Assembly (NCBI GenBank): GCA_011523945.1
Contig: WTFU01000063.1
Span: 55,720 to 119,719, forward strand
Direction of reading: 5' to 3'
DNA from: Mariniblastus sp.
GTDB lineage: Bacteria > Planctomycetota > Planctomycetia > Pirellulales > Pirellulaceae
DNA: 64,000 nucleotides
Part shown: positions 16,912-26,682 of the stretch, piece by piece
Layout: the number at the start of each line of letters is the position of its first letter
Position numbering within the stretch: the stretch's first letter is position 1
Notes under the pieces: model-generated
Database searches by the model: none
What the model was told of the DNA's origin: nothing
The model's input: only the letters and a program-made list of their open reading frames with translations
Program-made: the position numbers and the translations under genes

Positions 16912-18804
16912 ATGAGAACTTTTCTTGTTTTGATTAGCCTGTTTTTTTCCATCTGGACTTCGGAAGCTTTATTGGGTGAAGACCGGCCAAATGTGATTGT
17001 GTTCCTAACGGACGATCAGGGTTGGGGAGATTTGGGATGTTATGGCCATCCCAAAATTCAAAGCCCACATTTAGATCAATTTGCTGCTGAAGGCTTACGC
17101 TTAACCCAGTGCTATGCTGGATGCAGTGTGTGCTCGCCTTCTCGTTCAGCGATTTTGACCGGTCGAACGCCTTACCGGAATGGCGTTTGGCGGTGGATTC
17201 CAGCGGGAAGTCAGTACCATCTTCGAACGAGTGAAATTACGATTGCTGAGCTTTTAAAAGAACGGGGTTACGATACCTGCCACGTTGGCAAGTGGCACCT
17301 AAACGGAAAATTTAACAGCTCCGAACAGCCTCAGCCAAATGATCACGGATACGACCACTGGATGGCAACGCAAAACAATGCAGCGCCCAATCATATGAAT
17401 CCGGAAAATTTTGTTCGTAATGGAAAGGCTATAGGTAAAGCGACGGGGCCGAGTTCTATGATTTGCGCGGAGGAGGCAATTGATTGGCTGGAGTCCCGAG
17501 AGAATTCAAGCCGCCCGTTTTTCCTGACCGTCTGGACTCACGAGCCTCATTTACCAATCGAATCGGCTGAAAAGTACATGCGGCCTTACGCGGATATTGA
17601 AGACGAGGGCATTCGGCAGCATCACGGAAACATTACTCAACTAGACGATGCGTTCGGTACTTTGATGGCAGGCCTGGATCGTCTGGGGCACCGAGATGAT
17701 ACGCTCGTTATTTATACCTCGGACAATGGCCCAGAGGGAAAAGGTACGTCCGGTAGAACGCGAGGATCCACGGGAGGATTGCGGGGACGAAAGCGCGCAT
17801 CTCACGAAGGAGGAATTCGTGTGCCCGGAATTATCCGTTGGCCGGGACACATTAAGGCCGGGTCGCATAGCGATACTCCGGTGATTGGCTCAGATATTTT
17901 TTCTACCATTTGCGATATTGTCAAAATTCCCCTCCCTCAAGATCGAACAATCGACGGGGCCAGCATGTTGCCAGTCTTCGACAATCAACCAATTGCGCGT
18001 GAACAACCGATGTATTGGCGAAATCATTTGGCCCCTGAAAAGTCACGTGTCGCAATGCGAGTAGGCGACTGGAAGATATTGGCATCTGAGAACCTTACTC
18101 AATTTGAGTTGTATAACATACGGGAAGATTGGCAAGAAACGGAAGATCTGCGATTGAAACAGCCAGAGAGATTTGAGTCACTCAAAAACCAATTAATTCA
18201 AATGGATGCCGCTGTATTGGCCGAGGGGCCGGACTGGTGGAAAGAAGATAAATCTCGTTCTAAAAAAACAAACAAGTCCGTGAATCCACCCCCCGGCACC
18301 GACCGCACGGGTCGCTTTCAACAAGTTAATGGCGTCAACGTAACTGCGAGTGATTTAGGTTATCGATTAAAAGCATCCGGCGAGGGGCTTGCCTTACAAA
18401 AACTGGACGTCCCTATTGTGGGCCGAGCGTTAATTAAAACAACGTATCGAAGCAATCAAAAAAAAGGGAAAACGAGAAATGCAGCCATCGTTTTTGGAGT
18501 CGACCCCAATAACCAGCAGACATTAAAAATTGGAACAGCCATTGGAATGAATCAACATGTGGCATTCAGCGGCGGCTGGCAGAATGTTGGTGAGCTTGCC
18601 AAGGTTAATGCTGATTTTGAGCCGCTTGATACATTCGAGGTTCAAATTGAATTTGATTTAGATCGTCATCTAGCGATTGCAACGATCAATGGCAAAACAG
18701 TAGAAACAGCTTTGCCGGCGGCATGGAAAGAAATCTCTTGGATGGGATTCTACGTGAAAGCGACGGAATCAGATTTCGCCGATTTCAAAATTGAACTGAA
18801 ATGA
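16912..18804 (+). CDS. Arylsulfatase A-like sulfatase with an extra C-terminal domain
   Basis: The 630-residue product has a signal peptide (RTFLVLISLFFSIWTSEAL), FLTDDQGWGDLGCYGHP, formylglycine signature CSPSRSAILTGRTPYRNG with Cys at residue 74, GKWHLNG, and YTSDNGPEG as the second metal site. The catalytic domain ends near residue 450. From about 465 a separate, beta-rich stretch (GYRLKASGEGLALQKLDVPI, later HVAFSGGWQNVGELAKV) looks like a concanavalin/LamG-type module, which could bind carbohydrate; that is inference from pattern. It is the last gene of the four-sulfatase block and converges on the cupin gene with 26 bases between. Confidence 0.92.
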   Translation: MRTFLVLISLFFSIWTSEALLGEDRPNVIVFLTDDQGWGDLGCYGHPKIQSPHLDQFAAEGLRLTQCYAGCSVCSPSRSAILTGRTPYRNGVWRWIPAGSQYHLRTSEITIAELLKERGYDTCHVGKWHLNGKFNSSEQPQPNDHGYDHWMATQNNAAPNHMNPENFVRNGKAIGKATGPSSMICAEEAIDWLESRENSSRPFFLTVWTHEPHLPIESAEKYMRPYADIEDEGIRQHHGNITQLDDAFGTLMAGLDRLGHRDDTLVIYTSDNGPEGKGTSGRTRGSTGGLRGRKRASHEGGIRVPGIIRWPGHIKAGSHSDTPVIGSDIFSTICDIVKIPLPQDRTIDGASMLPVFDNQPIAREQPMYWRNHLAPEKSRVAMRVGDWKILASENLTQFELYNIREDWQETEDLRLKQPERFESLKNQLIQMDAAVLAEGPDWWKEDKSRSKKTNKSVNPPPGTDRTGRFQQVNGVNVTASDLGYRLKASGEGLALQKLDVPIVGRALIKTTYRSNQKKGKTRNAAIVFGVDPNNQQTLKIGTAIGMNQHVAFSGGWQNVGELAKVNADFEPLDTFEVQIEFDLDRHLAIATINGKTVETALPAAWKEISWMGFYVKATESDFADFKIELK

Positions 18805-18830
18805 TTAATTCTTGGCAGTCCAAGTGGCAT

Positions 18831-19196
18831 TCATGATTCGATTAAGACCGTATCATCGTCTTCATAAGGCGGGCTACAACAGCAGAGCAACCTTAGTACG
18901 ACCGAGCCGTCATTTGAGATTTGATGAATCTGGCCGGGCGGAATCGAGACTGCATCGCCAACGCTCACGTGCTGTGTCTGGCCTTCGATTGTCATGACTC
19001 CCTGGCCCTCGGTAATGAAATAAATCTCTTCCGCTTTGATGTGATAGTGCGGAATCGTTTGCCCGCCAATCGGAACACGCGCCTCCGCTAGACTTTGATT
19101 ACGAATCGAAGAATTCCGATACGATAACAACTCTCTAATTTCGGAAGAATCTTTCGTGGTGAACGAAGGAACAACATTTAGGTTTTTTACATCCAT
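18831..19196 (-). CDS. Small single-domain cupin protein
   Basis: The 121-residue protein is one cupin barrel. The first motif is GGQTIPHYHIKAEEIYFITEG with two His and a Glu as probable metal ligands; the second is PPGQIHQISNDG with the final His. Proteins this small act as isomerases, dioxygenases or sensors of sugar- or amino-acid-derived ligands; nothing in the sequence fixes which. There is no signal peptide. It follows the propeller gene at 19256-20347 on the same strand with a 59-base gap and may be co-transcribed. Confidence 0.85.
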   Translation of the reverse strand: MDVKNLNVVPSFTTKDSSEIRELLSYRNSSIRNQSLAEARVPIGGQTIPHYHIKAEEIYFITEGQGVMTIEGQTQHVSVGDAVSIPPGQIHQISNDGSVVLRLLCCCSPPYEDDDTVLIES

Positions 19197-19255
19197 AGTT
19201 GAAATCCTGACTGTAATTTAAATTGGATTAGACGAAAGGCGAATCGAGTTGTTGT

Positions 19256-20347
19256 TCATTGCTTCCAAAAGCCAATGCGACCATCGCTTCCCGAGGCCCA
19301 TCCTCGAGTGCCTTTCGGTGAAAACTGAATCGAATGAAATCCTGTTTCGGAAATTCGCTTCCATGTATGGCCAAAGTCAAAAGAAATATCTGTCCCGCTG
19401 GGACCTACCGTAATTGCGCATGGGGTTCCACGATGGATAGCATGGGTTACGCAACTCCGAAAACCAGAGGGAGGTTTGGCAGCGTTGGGAATGTTCCATG
19501 TCATTCCTCCATCTGAGGAAACGGCGTAATTGTGAGTTTTGTCATCGGCTAATGTATAATTTCCACCAACGACAACCCCGCATTTTTGATTGAAGAAGCA
19601 AACGGAAAAAATTCCCGAGGACGGATCTCTTGGAATGGGCACGTTCGCCATTTCCCACTGTTTTCCGGCATCCTGTGAAATTGCGATCCGACTGGTGTCG
19701 TTGACTTGACCCTTGAGTGCACTACCTAAAGCAATATAGATATTCGACCCGAACGTTGTGATCATGTTGGTACCACTGGCGGCGAAACCTGCCTCTCCCG
19801 GTCGTGTTTCGGGTGAGTTATTTGCTGGTTTCCAAGTTACGCCACCGTCGGAGGTTGTCAGAAGAAATATTTTTCCATCAATTGGATCACCCATGATGAT
19901 TCCGTTTTCTTGATCTAAAAAAGAGAGTGCGTCAAGAAATACTTTCTCGTCTTTATTTTCATACACGCGTTGCCAGTCATTCCCTCCATTGGTGCTGCGG
20001 TAAACACAGGCAGGCGTACCCGATGTCATGGCGACGATGGTTTGCGGATTGATGGCGTGAATATCGCGAAAATCAAGATTTTCAGCCCCCGGAACAATAC
20101 AGACATTCCAAGTTTTACCGCCGTTCGTGGAGTGGGCAATCGTTCCGCCTGTTCCACTGGCCCAAATGGTCGAATCCGAAAAAACGTGGAGCCCGCGAAG
20201 ACTAGCCTTCGTGTCGAGTTGAATAACTTGCCAGGGATCGGCTGAGTGATTTTCTTCTTCTGCTCGTTCGTTGCCTTGGGTAAAACCGCAGCAAAAGCCC
20301 GAAATAGCGATAATCATAAGTAATTTATCGACTGGTTTTGTTTTCAT
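19256..20347 (-). CDS. Exported BNR/YCF48-like beta-propeller protein
   Basis: The ATG at 20347 gives 363 residues, has AGGA seven bases upstream and starts a signal peptide (LLMIIAISGFCCGFTQG); the track's longer version lacks this. Repeats of the form SxDGGxTW (STNGGKTWNV, STNGGNDWQRV, TTSDGGVTWKP, SQDAGKQWEM, SSDGGMTWNI) mark a six- or seven-bladed propeller of the BNR or photosystem II assembly factor YCF48 type. In bacteria these are mostly uncharacterised exported proteins, some annotated as oxidoreductases or sialidase-like. No sialidase catalytic residues can be assigned. It is divergent from the cytochrome gene at 20598. Confidence 0.8.
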   Translation of the reverse strand: MKTKPVDKLLMIIAISGFCCGFTQGNERAEEENHSADPWQVIQLDTKASLRGLHVFSDSTIWASGTGGTIAHSTNGGKTWNVCIVPGAENLDFRDIHAINPQTIVAMTSGTPACVYRSTNGGNDWQRVYENKDEKVFLDALSFLDQENGIIMGDPIDGKIFLLTTSDGGVTWKPANNSPETRPGEAGFAASGTNMITTFGSNIYIALGSALKGQVNDTSRIAISQDAGKQWEMANVPIPRDPSSGIFSVCFFNQKCGVVVGGNYTLADDKTHNYAVSSDGGMTWNIPNAAKPPSGFRSCVTHAIHRGTPCAITVGPSGTDISFDFGHTWKRISETGFHSIQFSPKGTRGWASGSDGRIGFWKQ

Positions 20348-20597
20348 TGGAATCCTTAGCTGATTTATAAAGGGTCGTCCCAACTCCGCACTATCGAACT
20401 GTGAGAAAAACGAGTGAACCAGGCTTTGTATTGTTTATAATCAGTTTTTACACAGGCGAGTGGCGGTTGTACAAGCCAGAAAAACGATCTGAGATATGAT
20501 TCGCGGTTAGAATCAGGATAAAAGTTGCTGGGTAACAAATTGAAATGTATGAACACGGAAGCGCCGATTTACGCCACATAATCGCTGGAACTTAGAA

Positions 20598-23453
20598 ATG
20601 ATCAGGCCTAATTTAACTTATCAGATCTGCCTCGGCGTAGTCTTCTTTCTTAATTTAAATTCGCACATTGGATTTGGACAGGATCAGGCAAAGATTAGCT
20701 TTGCAGATCAGGTAGGACCTATTTTTGAAAAGCGTTGTTATTCTTGCCACGGACCTGCCGCTCAAGAGAGTGAATATCGGTTAGATGTCAGAAGTGCCGC
20801 GATGGGTATTGGTGATCGCGGTGATCAGCCGATCAAGGTTGGCGATCGAAAACACAGCCCGTTGTTCACCTTGGTCAGCGGTTCGGCCGATGGTGAACGA
20901 ATGCCCCCATCGGGTTCTGGCGAATCTCTTAGCCGGGAAGAGATAGAGATCATTGGCCAGTGGATAGATGAAGGTGCGAGCTGGCCTGACGAATTTGCGA
21001 ATGAATCAGCGATAGGCTTAGGACGGCAACCAATAGAAACAGATCACTGGTCATTTCAGCCGATAGTCGATTACGTTCCTCCGAAAGTCCGTTGGCCGTC
21101 GTCGGTAAATTTTCCCATTCGAGGGCCGATAGATCAGTTTGTTAGCCAGAAGCTTCAAGAAAACAGACTTCGTCCATCATTAGCGACAGATCGCACAACG
21201 CTAATACGCCGAGTATATCTGAATATGCTTGGTCTTTATCCAACACCCGAACAGGTTCAGACATTTATTGCGGATCAATCCGAAGATGCGTATGCGAATT
21301 TAATCGAACAGGTTTTAGCTAGTCCTCATTACGGTGAACGCTGGGCGCGTCATTGGCTGGATGTTGTCCGTTTTGGTGAATCAACAGGATACGAGGTAAA
21401 TCGAGATCGGGCGAATGCTTATTACTATCGTGACTATGTGATTGACTCACTTAACAGTGATAAGTCCTATCAGGATTTTATCCTCGAACAACTCGCTGGG
21501 GATGCCGTCGGAGCGGATGTTGGAACTGGTTTTCTCGTTGGAGGTGCCTACGACATTGTAAAAAGTCCGGATAAGAACTTGACGCTCATGCAGCGGGAAG
21601 ATGAGTTAGCTGACTATGTGAACACGACCAGCACGACGTTTTTAGGTTTAACGGTCGGATGCGCTCGATGTCACAATCATAAATTTGATCCCATTCTCCA
21701 ATCGGATTACTACGCTCTTCAAGCCGTGTTTGCAGGCGTGCAACACGGTGAGCGAAGACTTAAAGAACATCTAGACCCGTCTGTTCAAACCGAAATGGAT
21801 ACGCTCGAAAAGGAGCGGATAACTTATCAGAAAAAAATTGCCGATCTGAAAAAAAAGCTTCTCCCACTCGACGCTGTTGCGATTGATTTGCCAGCGGTTA
21901 ATGCCAAAAAGAATGTCGATAAATTTCCACCTACGAAAGTGAAGTATATTCGATTCGAAATTTTTCGGACAAACGGTGCGGAGCCTTGTATTGATGAACT
22001 GGAAGTATTTTCACATCAAGATCAAGAAAATGTCGCTTTGGCGTCGAGCGGTTGTAAAGTACGCTCGTCAGGAGACTATCAAAACAATCCGAAACACAAG
22101 TTGGAACACCTTAACGACGGTAAGTATGGAAATGATTTCAGTTGGATATCCAATCAAAAGGGAGCAGGCTGGGTAGAGATTGAATTGCCAAATTTGACGA
22201 TAATCAACCAAGTTGTCTGGGGGCGAGAGAGGAATGGGGCATACGCCGACCGTTTGCCGGTCGGTTACATCATTGAAGTTTCAGCCGACGGGAAAAACTA
22301 TCAGCGGGTTTCCGGTTCGTCGAGACGGCCATCGAATGGGGCGGGTTCTTCTGTGTTAGATTTGGATGCGATACGCCTCCTTTCTGAAGTAGATGCTGCA
22401 AAAGCCAAACAATTGTTGACGAGGTTGAACCAAACGGAATCCAGGCTTACCAAATTGACTCAGTCGATTCCGACTGCCTATGTCGGTAATTTTTCCAAAC
22501 CGCCGATCATCAAACGTCTGTACCGTGGTGATCCACTTTCTCCCCGCGAAGAAGTTTACCCAGACGCGTTAGCGGTTATGGGGACACTGGGAATGACTTC
22601 CGAAGAGCCCGAACAAAGTCGGCGACTCAAATTAGCGAAATGGATCGCTTCTGAGGATAATCCGTTGACTGCCCGGGTGATGGTTAACCGAGTATGGCAT
22701 TATCACTTTGGTCGAGGATTGGTCTCAACGCCTAGCGATTTGGGAAAAAATGGAGCTGCTCCCAGCCACCCGAAGCTTCTCGATTGGTTAGCAACTCGAT
22801 TTATTGAAAACGACTGGTCGCTAAAATGGCTCCACCGCGAAATTTTATTATCGAGCACATTTCAGCAGTCCAGCCAGCCCCAACCGGAGGCACTTGCCAA
22901 AGATGCTGATTGCAAACTGTTGTGGCGCTTTCCATTGAAACGACTTGAAGCCGAAGCGATTCGAGATTGTATATTACAGCTGACGGGGAAATTAAATTTA
23001 CAGGCGGGGGGGCCGGGGTTTTTACTGTTCAAGATCGATCGTGAAAACGTCCATCATTATTTCCCGTTAGAGAAATTTGGTCCTGAGCATTTCAGGCGGA
23101 TGATTTACATGACCAAGATTCGTCAGGAGCAAGATGAAGTATTCGGCGTGTTTGATTGTCCAGATGGAGGTCAGACCATTCCCAATCGTAATCAGTCGAC
23201 AACAGCGCTGCAGTCGCTGAATATGCTCAATAGTAAGTTCATGATAGAGCAAGCTAAATTTTTATCTGAACGGTTGCAACATGAAGCAGGAAGCGGTGTG
23301 GACGAGCAAATTAACCATGCTTTTGACTTGGCTTTTGCACGAAACCCTACGGCAGTGGAGCTGGAGGATGCAAAAGCACTAATCCAGGAATTTGGCTTGG
23401 CGGCTTTTTGCCGAGCAATCTTAAATTCAAATGAATTTTTATTTGTAAGGTGA
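20598..23453 (+). CDS. Planctomycete cytochrome c protein, PSCyt1-DUF1549-DUF1553, with a discoidin-like insertion
   Basis: The 951-residue exported protein begins with a signal peptide and a planctomycete cytochrome C domain with haem motif CYSCHGP near residue 48. DUF1549 (about residues 150-350) includes HYGERWARHWLDVVRFGES and GCARCHNHKFDPI, a possible second haem site. DUF1553 (about residues 690-930) includes RVMVNRVWHYHFGRGLV and DCPDGGQTIPNRNQSTTALQ. Between them, near residues 450-590, VKYIRFEIFRTNGAEP and WVEIELPNLTIINQVVWG resemble an F5/8-type C (discoidin) carbohydrate-binding module. A coiled-coil precedes it (EKERITYQKKIADLKKKLL). The partner DUF1501 gene starts three bases after the stop. 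The family is abundant in planctomycetes, but its reaction has not been shown. Confidence 0.92.
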   Translation: MIRPNLTYQICLGVVFFLNLNSHIGFGQDQAKISFADQVGPIFEKRCYSCHGPAAQESEYRLDVRSAAMGIGDRGDQPIKVGDRKHSPLFTLVSGSADGERMPPSGSGESLSREEIEIIGQWIDEGASWPDEFANESAIGLGRQPIETDHWSFQPIVDYVPPKVRWPSSVNFPIRGPIDQFVSQKLQENRLRPSLATDRTTLIRRVYLNMLGLYPTPEQVQTFIADQSEDAYANLIEQVLASPHYGERWARHWLDVVRFGESTGYEVNRDRANAYYYRDYVIDSLNSDKSYQDFILEQLAGDAVGADVGTGFLVGGAYDIVKSPDKNLTLMQREDELADYVNTTSTTFLGLTVGCARCHNHKFDPILQSDYYALQAVFAGVQHGERRLKEHLDPSVQTEMDTLEKERITYQKKIADLKKKLLPLDAVAIDLPAVNAKKNVDKFPPTKVKYIRFEIFRTNGAEPCIDELEVFSHQDQENVALASSGCKVRSSGDYQNNPKHKLEHLNDGKYGNDFSWISNQKGAGWVEIELPNLTIINQVVWGRERNGAYADRLPVGYIIEVSADGKNYQRVSGSSRRPSNGAGSSVLDLDAIRLLSEVDAAKAKQLLTRLNQTESRLTKLTQSIPTAYVGNFSKPPIIKRLYRGDPLSPREEVYPDALAVMGTLGMTSEEPEQSRRLKLAKWIASEDNPLTARVMVNRVWHYHFGRGLVSTPSDLGKNGAAPSHPKLLDWLATRFIENDWSLKWLHREILLSSTFQQSSQPQPEALAKDADCKLLWRFPLKRLEAEAIRDCILQLTGKLNLQAGGPGFLLFKIDRENVHHYFPLEKFGPEHFRRMIYMTKIRQEQDEVFGVFDCPDGGQTIPNRNQSTTALQSLNMLNSKFMIEQAKFLSERLQHEAGSGVDEQINHAFDLAFARNPTAVELEDAKALIQEFGLAAFCRAILNSNEFLFVR

Positions 23454-23456
23454 GCT

Positions 23457-24947
23457 GTGAGACCAAAATTAATACCGTCCCACCTGTTGAATCGCCGTTC
23501 GTTTCTAGCCAATACGATGACTGGCTTAAGCGGAATCGCGTTAACTCAACTGCTTGCCTCCGAACGTTTACTTGCGAATACGGATGACAAAAAATCTCCA
23601 ATTCGGCCAATGATTTTGCCCGAACAGCCGGCGTTGGAACGGCAACCTCATTTTCCCGCTGCCGCGAAAAATGTAATCATGATCTTTTGTGCTGGAGCGT
23701 GTAGCCAAATAGACACTTTTGACTACAAGCCAGAATTGATTCGCATGCACGGGCAGGCGATGCCGGGCGAAAAAGTAGTAACGTTTCAGGGTGAGCAGGG
23801 AAGTTTGCAGAAAAGCCCCTGGGAGTTCAAACCACGCGGAGAAAGCGGCAAGATGGTCTCGACGTTAGTCGATCATATTGGCGAAATGGCAGACGATATT
23901 TGTTTTCTTCACTCACTGACGGGGAAAACCAACACCCACGGTCCGGGTGAGAATTTTATGTCGACAGGTTTTACGCTCGATGGTTTTCCCAGCATTGGTG
24001 CCTGGGCGACTTATGCGCTTGGAAGTGAAAATAATGAACTGCCGGCATTTGTAGCGATTCCGGATCCGCGCGGAACGCCCCAGTCCAGTGTCAACAATTG
24101 GGGTCCCGGTTTTTTGCCGGCTGTATTTCAGGGTACTGATTTTAACGCTGCCAATCCGATCCGAAATCTCGCTCGACCGGGCGGAATCTCCAATCGAGAA
24201 GATGTTGCTACCCGCGCCTTTTTGAAGCGTATGAATGAGCGGCATTTAACCCAGTTTCCGGGAGACACGGAATTAGCGGCTCGGATAGCGAGTTACGAAC
24301 TGGCGGCAAAAATGCAATTGAGTGTTCCGGAGATTAGCGATTTATCGACCGAGCCGGAACATATTTTATCTTTGTACGGGGCGAACGATCCAACCAATGA
24401 ACTGAAATCCAGTTTTGCTAAAAACTGTATTTTGGCGCGGCGACTAGTAGAGAAAGGCGTTCGCTTTGTTCAGTTATTCAACGGCGCCTACCAAACTGGT
24501 GGTGAAGGAACCAGCAATTGGGATGGCCATAAATTTCTTGAGAAACAATATGCCGTCCATGGACAGATACTCGACCAGCCTGTCGCCGGGCTTCTTAAAG
24601 ATCTAAAGCAAAGAGGACTGCTCGAAGATACGTTGGTCGTTTGGTGTACTGAATTTGGACGAATGCCAACGTTCCAGGCAGGAGCAAGCGGTCGAGATCA
24701 TAATCCGTCGGGCTTTACTGCGTGGTTAGCCGGTGCGGGAGTCAAAAAAGGCTTCAGTTTCGGTGCGACCGACGAGTTCAGTTACAAAGCAGTTGAGGAT
24801 GTCGTTTCTGTCTATGATTTTCACGCCACAATACTTCATCTGTTAGGACTGGATCATGAGCGATTGAGTTTTTATCACGATGGAATTGAGCGTCGTTTGA
24901 CCGACGTACACGGAAACGTCATCAAACAGATTCTGAAAGGCACCTAA
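23457..24947 (+). CDS. DUF1501 protein, partner of the cytochrome protein
   Basis: The 496-residue product starts with GTG at 23457, three bases after the preceding stop, with AAGGTGAG just upstream. [22 protein letters not shown] is a Tat-type signal. The DUF1501 body belongs to the alkaline-phosphatase/sulfatase superfamily by fold: [49 protein letters not shown], and [14 protein letters not shown] then [12 protein letters not shown] hold likely metal ligands. Tight coupling suggests that the protein works with the cytochrome in the periplasm, perhaps as hydrolase and oxidase. That partnership is a family-wide observation, and its chemistry remains unknown. Confidence 0.92.
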   Translation: MRPKLIPSHLLNRRSFLANTMTGLSGIALTQLLASERLLANTDDKKSPIRPMILPEQPALERQPHFPAAAKNVIMIFCAGACSQIDTFDYKPELIRMHGQAMPGEKVVTFQGEQGSLQKSPWEFKPRGESGKMVSTLVDHIGEMADDICFLHSLTGKTNTHGPGENFMSTGFTLDGFPSIGAWATYALGSENNELPAFVAIPDPRGTPQSSVNNWGPGFLPAVFQGTDFNAANPIRNLARPGGISNREDVATRAFLKRMNERHLTQFPGDTELAARIASYELAAKMQLSVPEISDLSTEPEHILSLYGANDPTNELKSSFAKNCILARRLVEKGVRFVQLFNGAYQTGGEGTSNWDGHKFLEKQYAVHGQILDQPVAGLLKDLKQRGLLEDTLVVWCTEFGRMPTFQAGASGRDHNPSGFTAWLAGAGVKKGFSFGATDEFSYKAVEDVVSVYDFHATILHLLGLDHERLSFYHDGIERRLTDVHGNVIKQILKGT

Positions 24948-24993
24948 GAATCAAAATACTGAGTCCGGCAATCAACATCCGGAATACGGTGAA

Positions 24994-26454
24994 CTACTTT
25001 TTTGGAATCTGCCGCAGCGTCGCGACTAAATAGTCCCAATATTTCTTGACACTTGCGATCTCACATTTTTCGTCGGGCGAGTGTGGATTTTTGATAGTCG
25101 GTCCAAAAGAAATCATATCCAATCCCGGATAGACGCTACCAATAATTCCACATTCCAGTCCAGCGTGGACAGCATTGACGGTAGGTTCAATGCCGAATAG
25201 ATCAGCGTAAATCTGAGTCATTTGGCGGAGAATTTCTGAATCGGCGTTGGGCTTCCAACCCGGGTAACCACCGGAATGCTCGACATCGGCTCCGGCTAGT
25301 TGAAAAACGGATTCGATCGTTCTCGCGAGGTCATCCCGGGCCGTTTCGACACTGCTTCGTGTTAGGAACTGAACCAGAACATTACCTGATTCAACCAGCA
25401 CACGGGCAAGACTGGTGGACGTTTCGACCAGTCCAGCCATTTCGTCGCTCATACGGGCGACTCCGCACGGGGCTGCATAGACTGCTCGAATCAGATTTTC
25501 CTGTGAAGTTGAATCCATTACCGTTTCCACCGGGGATGCTGGTTCGATGGACGCCATCAGATCCGGTTCTGTTCGAATGAGTTCGGTTTGAATAACACCG
25601 ATCGTCTCTGCAATGTGTTTCTTGAAATGATCGACTTGATCGGAATCGATGACCACAATTGCAAATGATTCACGAGGAATAGCGTTCCTTAAACTGCCAC
25701 CATCAAGCGATGCGACTCTGAGTCCAAATTTCTTTGAGCCTCCCCAAAGAAGACGGTTCATGATTTTATTGGCATTTCCCCGACCGAGATGAATCTCACA
25801 CCCAGAATGCCCGCCACGTAATCCTTTAACTGAGATCTTAAATGCAGTCCCCTCACCGGCAGGAACCTGTTCATAATTCGCTTTGATATTTGTATCGATT
25901 CCACCAGCGCAACCAATGCACAATTCGCCTTCGTCTTCGGTGTCGGTATTTAAGAGAATTGAACCAGTCAAGATACCGGGTTGGAGTTTGAAGGCGCCGG
26001 TCATTCCAGTTTCTTCATCAATCGTGAATAGTGCTTCGACCTGACCGTGTTCGATATCAGTAGCCGACAGGACTGCCATAACCGAGGCGACTCCCATTCC
26101 ATTGTCGGCGCCGAGCGTTGTTCCTTCGGCGGTTAGCCATCCATCATCTGTAATGACCGAACGAATTCCTTCCGTTTCGAAATCGAAAACCGTGTCGGCA
26201 TTCTTTTGATGAACCATATCGAGATGCCCCTGAAGAATCACGCCTTGACGATCTTCCATTCCAGACGTGGCAGGCTTGCGAATAATCACGTTGCCAATTT
26301 CGTCGACAATGGTCTCTAGATTTAAACCCTCCCCGAACTGTTTCATAAATTCGATGACGCGGCCTTCGTTTTTGGAAGGCCTTGGGACAGCATTCAGTTC
26401 TTCGAAATGAGTCCAGACAGCGTTTGGTTTAAGACGGGTTGCGGCTTCATTCAT
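24994..26454 (-). CDS. pepD: Aminoacyl-histidine dipeptidase (PepD, M20 family)
   Basis: The 486-residue cytoplasmic protein is almost the same length as E. coli PepD and shows the M20C pattern: GHLDMVHQK (His77, Asp79) as first metal ligand and support, GADNGMGVA with the bridging Asp, DEETGMTGAF with the catalytic Glu and metal ligand Glu, and SFGPTIKNPHSPDEK with the last His. The dimerisation domain lies between about residues 200 and 380. It should hydrolyse Xaa-His dipeptides such as carnosine and many other dipeptides. It stands alone on the minus strand, divergent from the transporter gene, with 228 bases between the two starts. Confidence 0.93.
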   Translation of the reverse strand: MNEAATRLKPNAVWTHFEELNAVPRPSKNEGRVIEFMKQFGEGLNLETIVDEIGNVIIRKPATSGMEDRQGVILQGHLDMVHQKNADTVFDFETEGIRSVITDDGWLTAEGTTLGADNGMGVASVMAVLSATDIEHGQVEALFTIDEETGMTGAFKLQPGILTGSILLNTDTEDEGELCIGCAGGIDTNIKANYEQVPAGEGTAFKISVKGLRGGHSGCEIHLGRGNANKIMNRLLWGGSKKFGLRVASLDGGSLRNAIPRESFAIVVIDSDQVDHFKKHIAETIGVIQTELIRTEPDLMASIEPASPVETVMDSTSQENLIRAVYAAPCGVARMSDEMAGLVETSTSLARVLVESGNVLVQFLTRSSVETARDDLARTIESVFQLAGADVEHSGGYPGWKPNADSEILRQMTQIYADLFGIEPTVNAVHAGLECGIIGSVYPGLDMISFGPTIKNPHSPDEKCEIASVKKYWDYLVATLRQIPKK

Positions 26455-26682
26455 GGTTTCGAGCTACAAATAATGGATAGCGGATGTTTGAAGTTATTGT
26501 AGGAATTCGGGGTTTGAATACCACTGCTTTGAACGCTTTTGGAGCGATCGAAGAATGTTTTAGTCTGCCTCAATCTTGTTTTTGAGTTAAATCGTTTAGC
26601 CGGTCGACGTTTTACAGTAGGTCGTTTAGGCTGTGCGTCGATTCTCAATGAATTTCATCGCTCAATTAAAATCTCCACTTTC

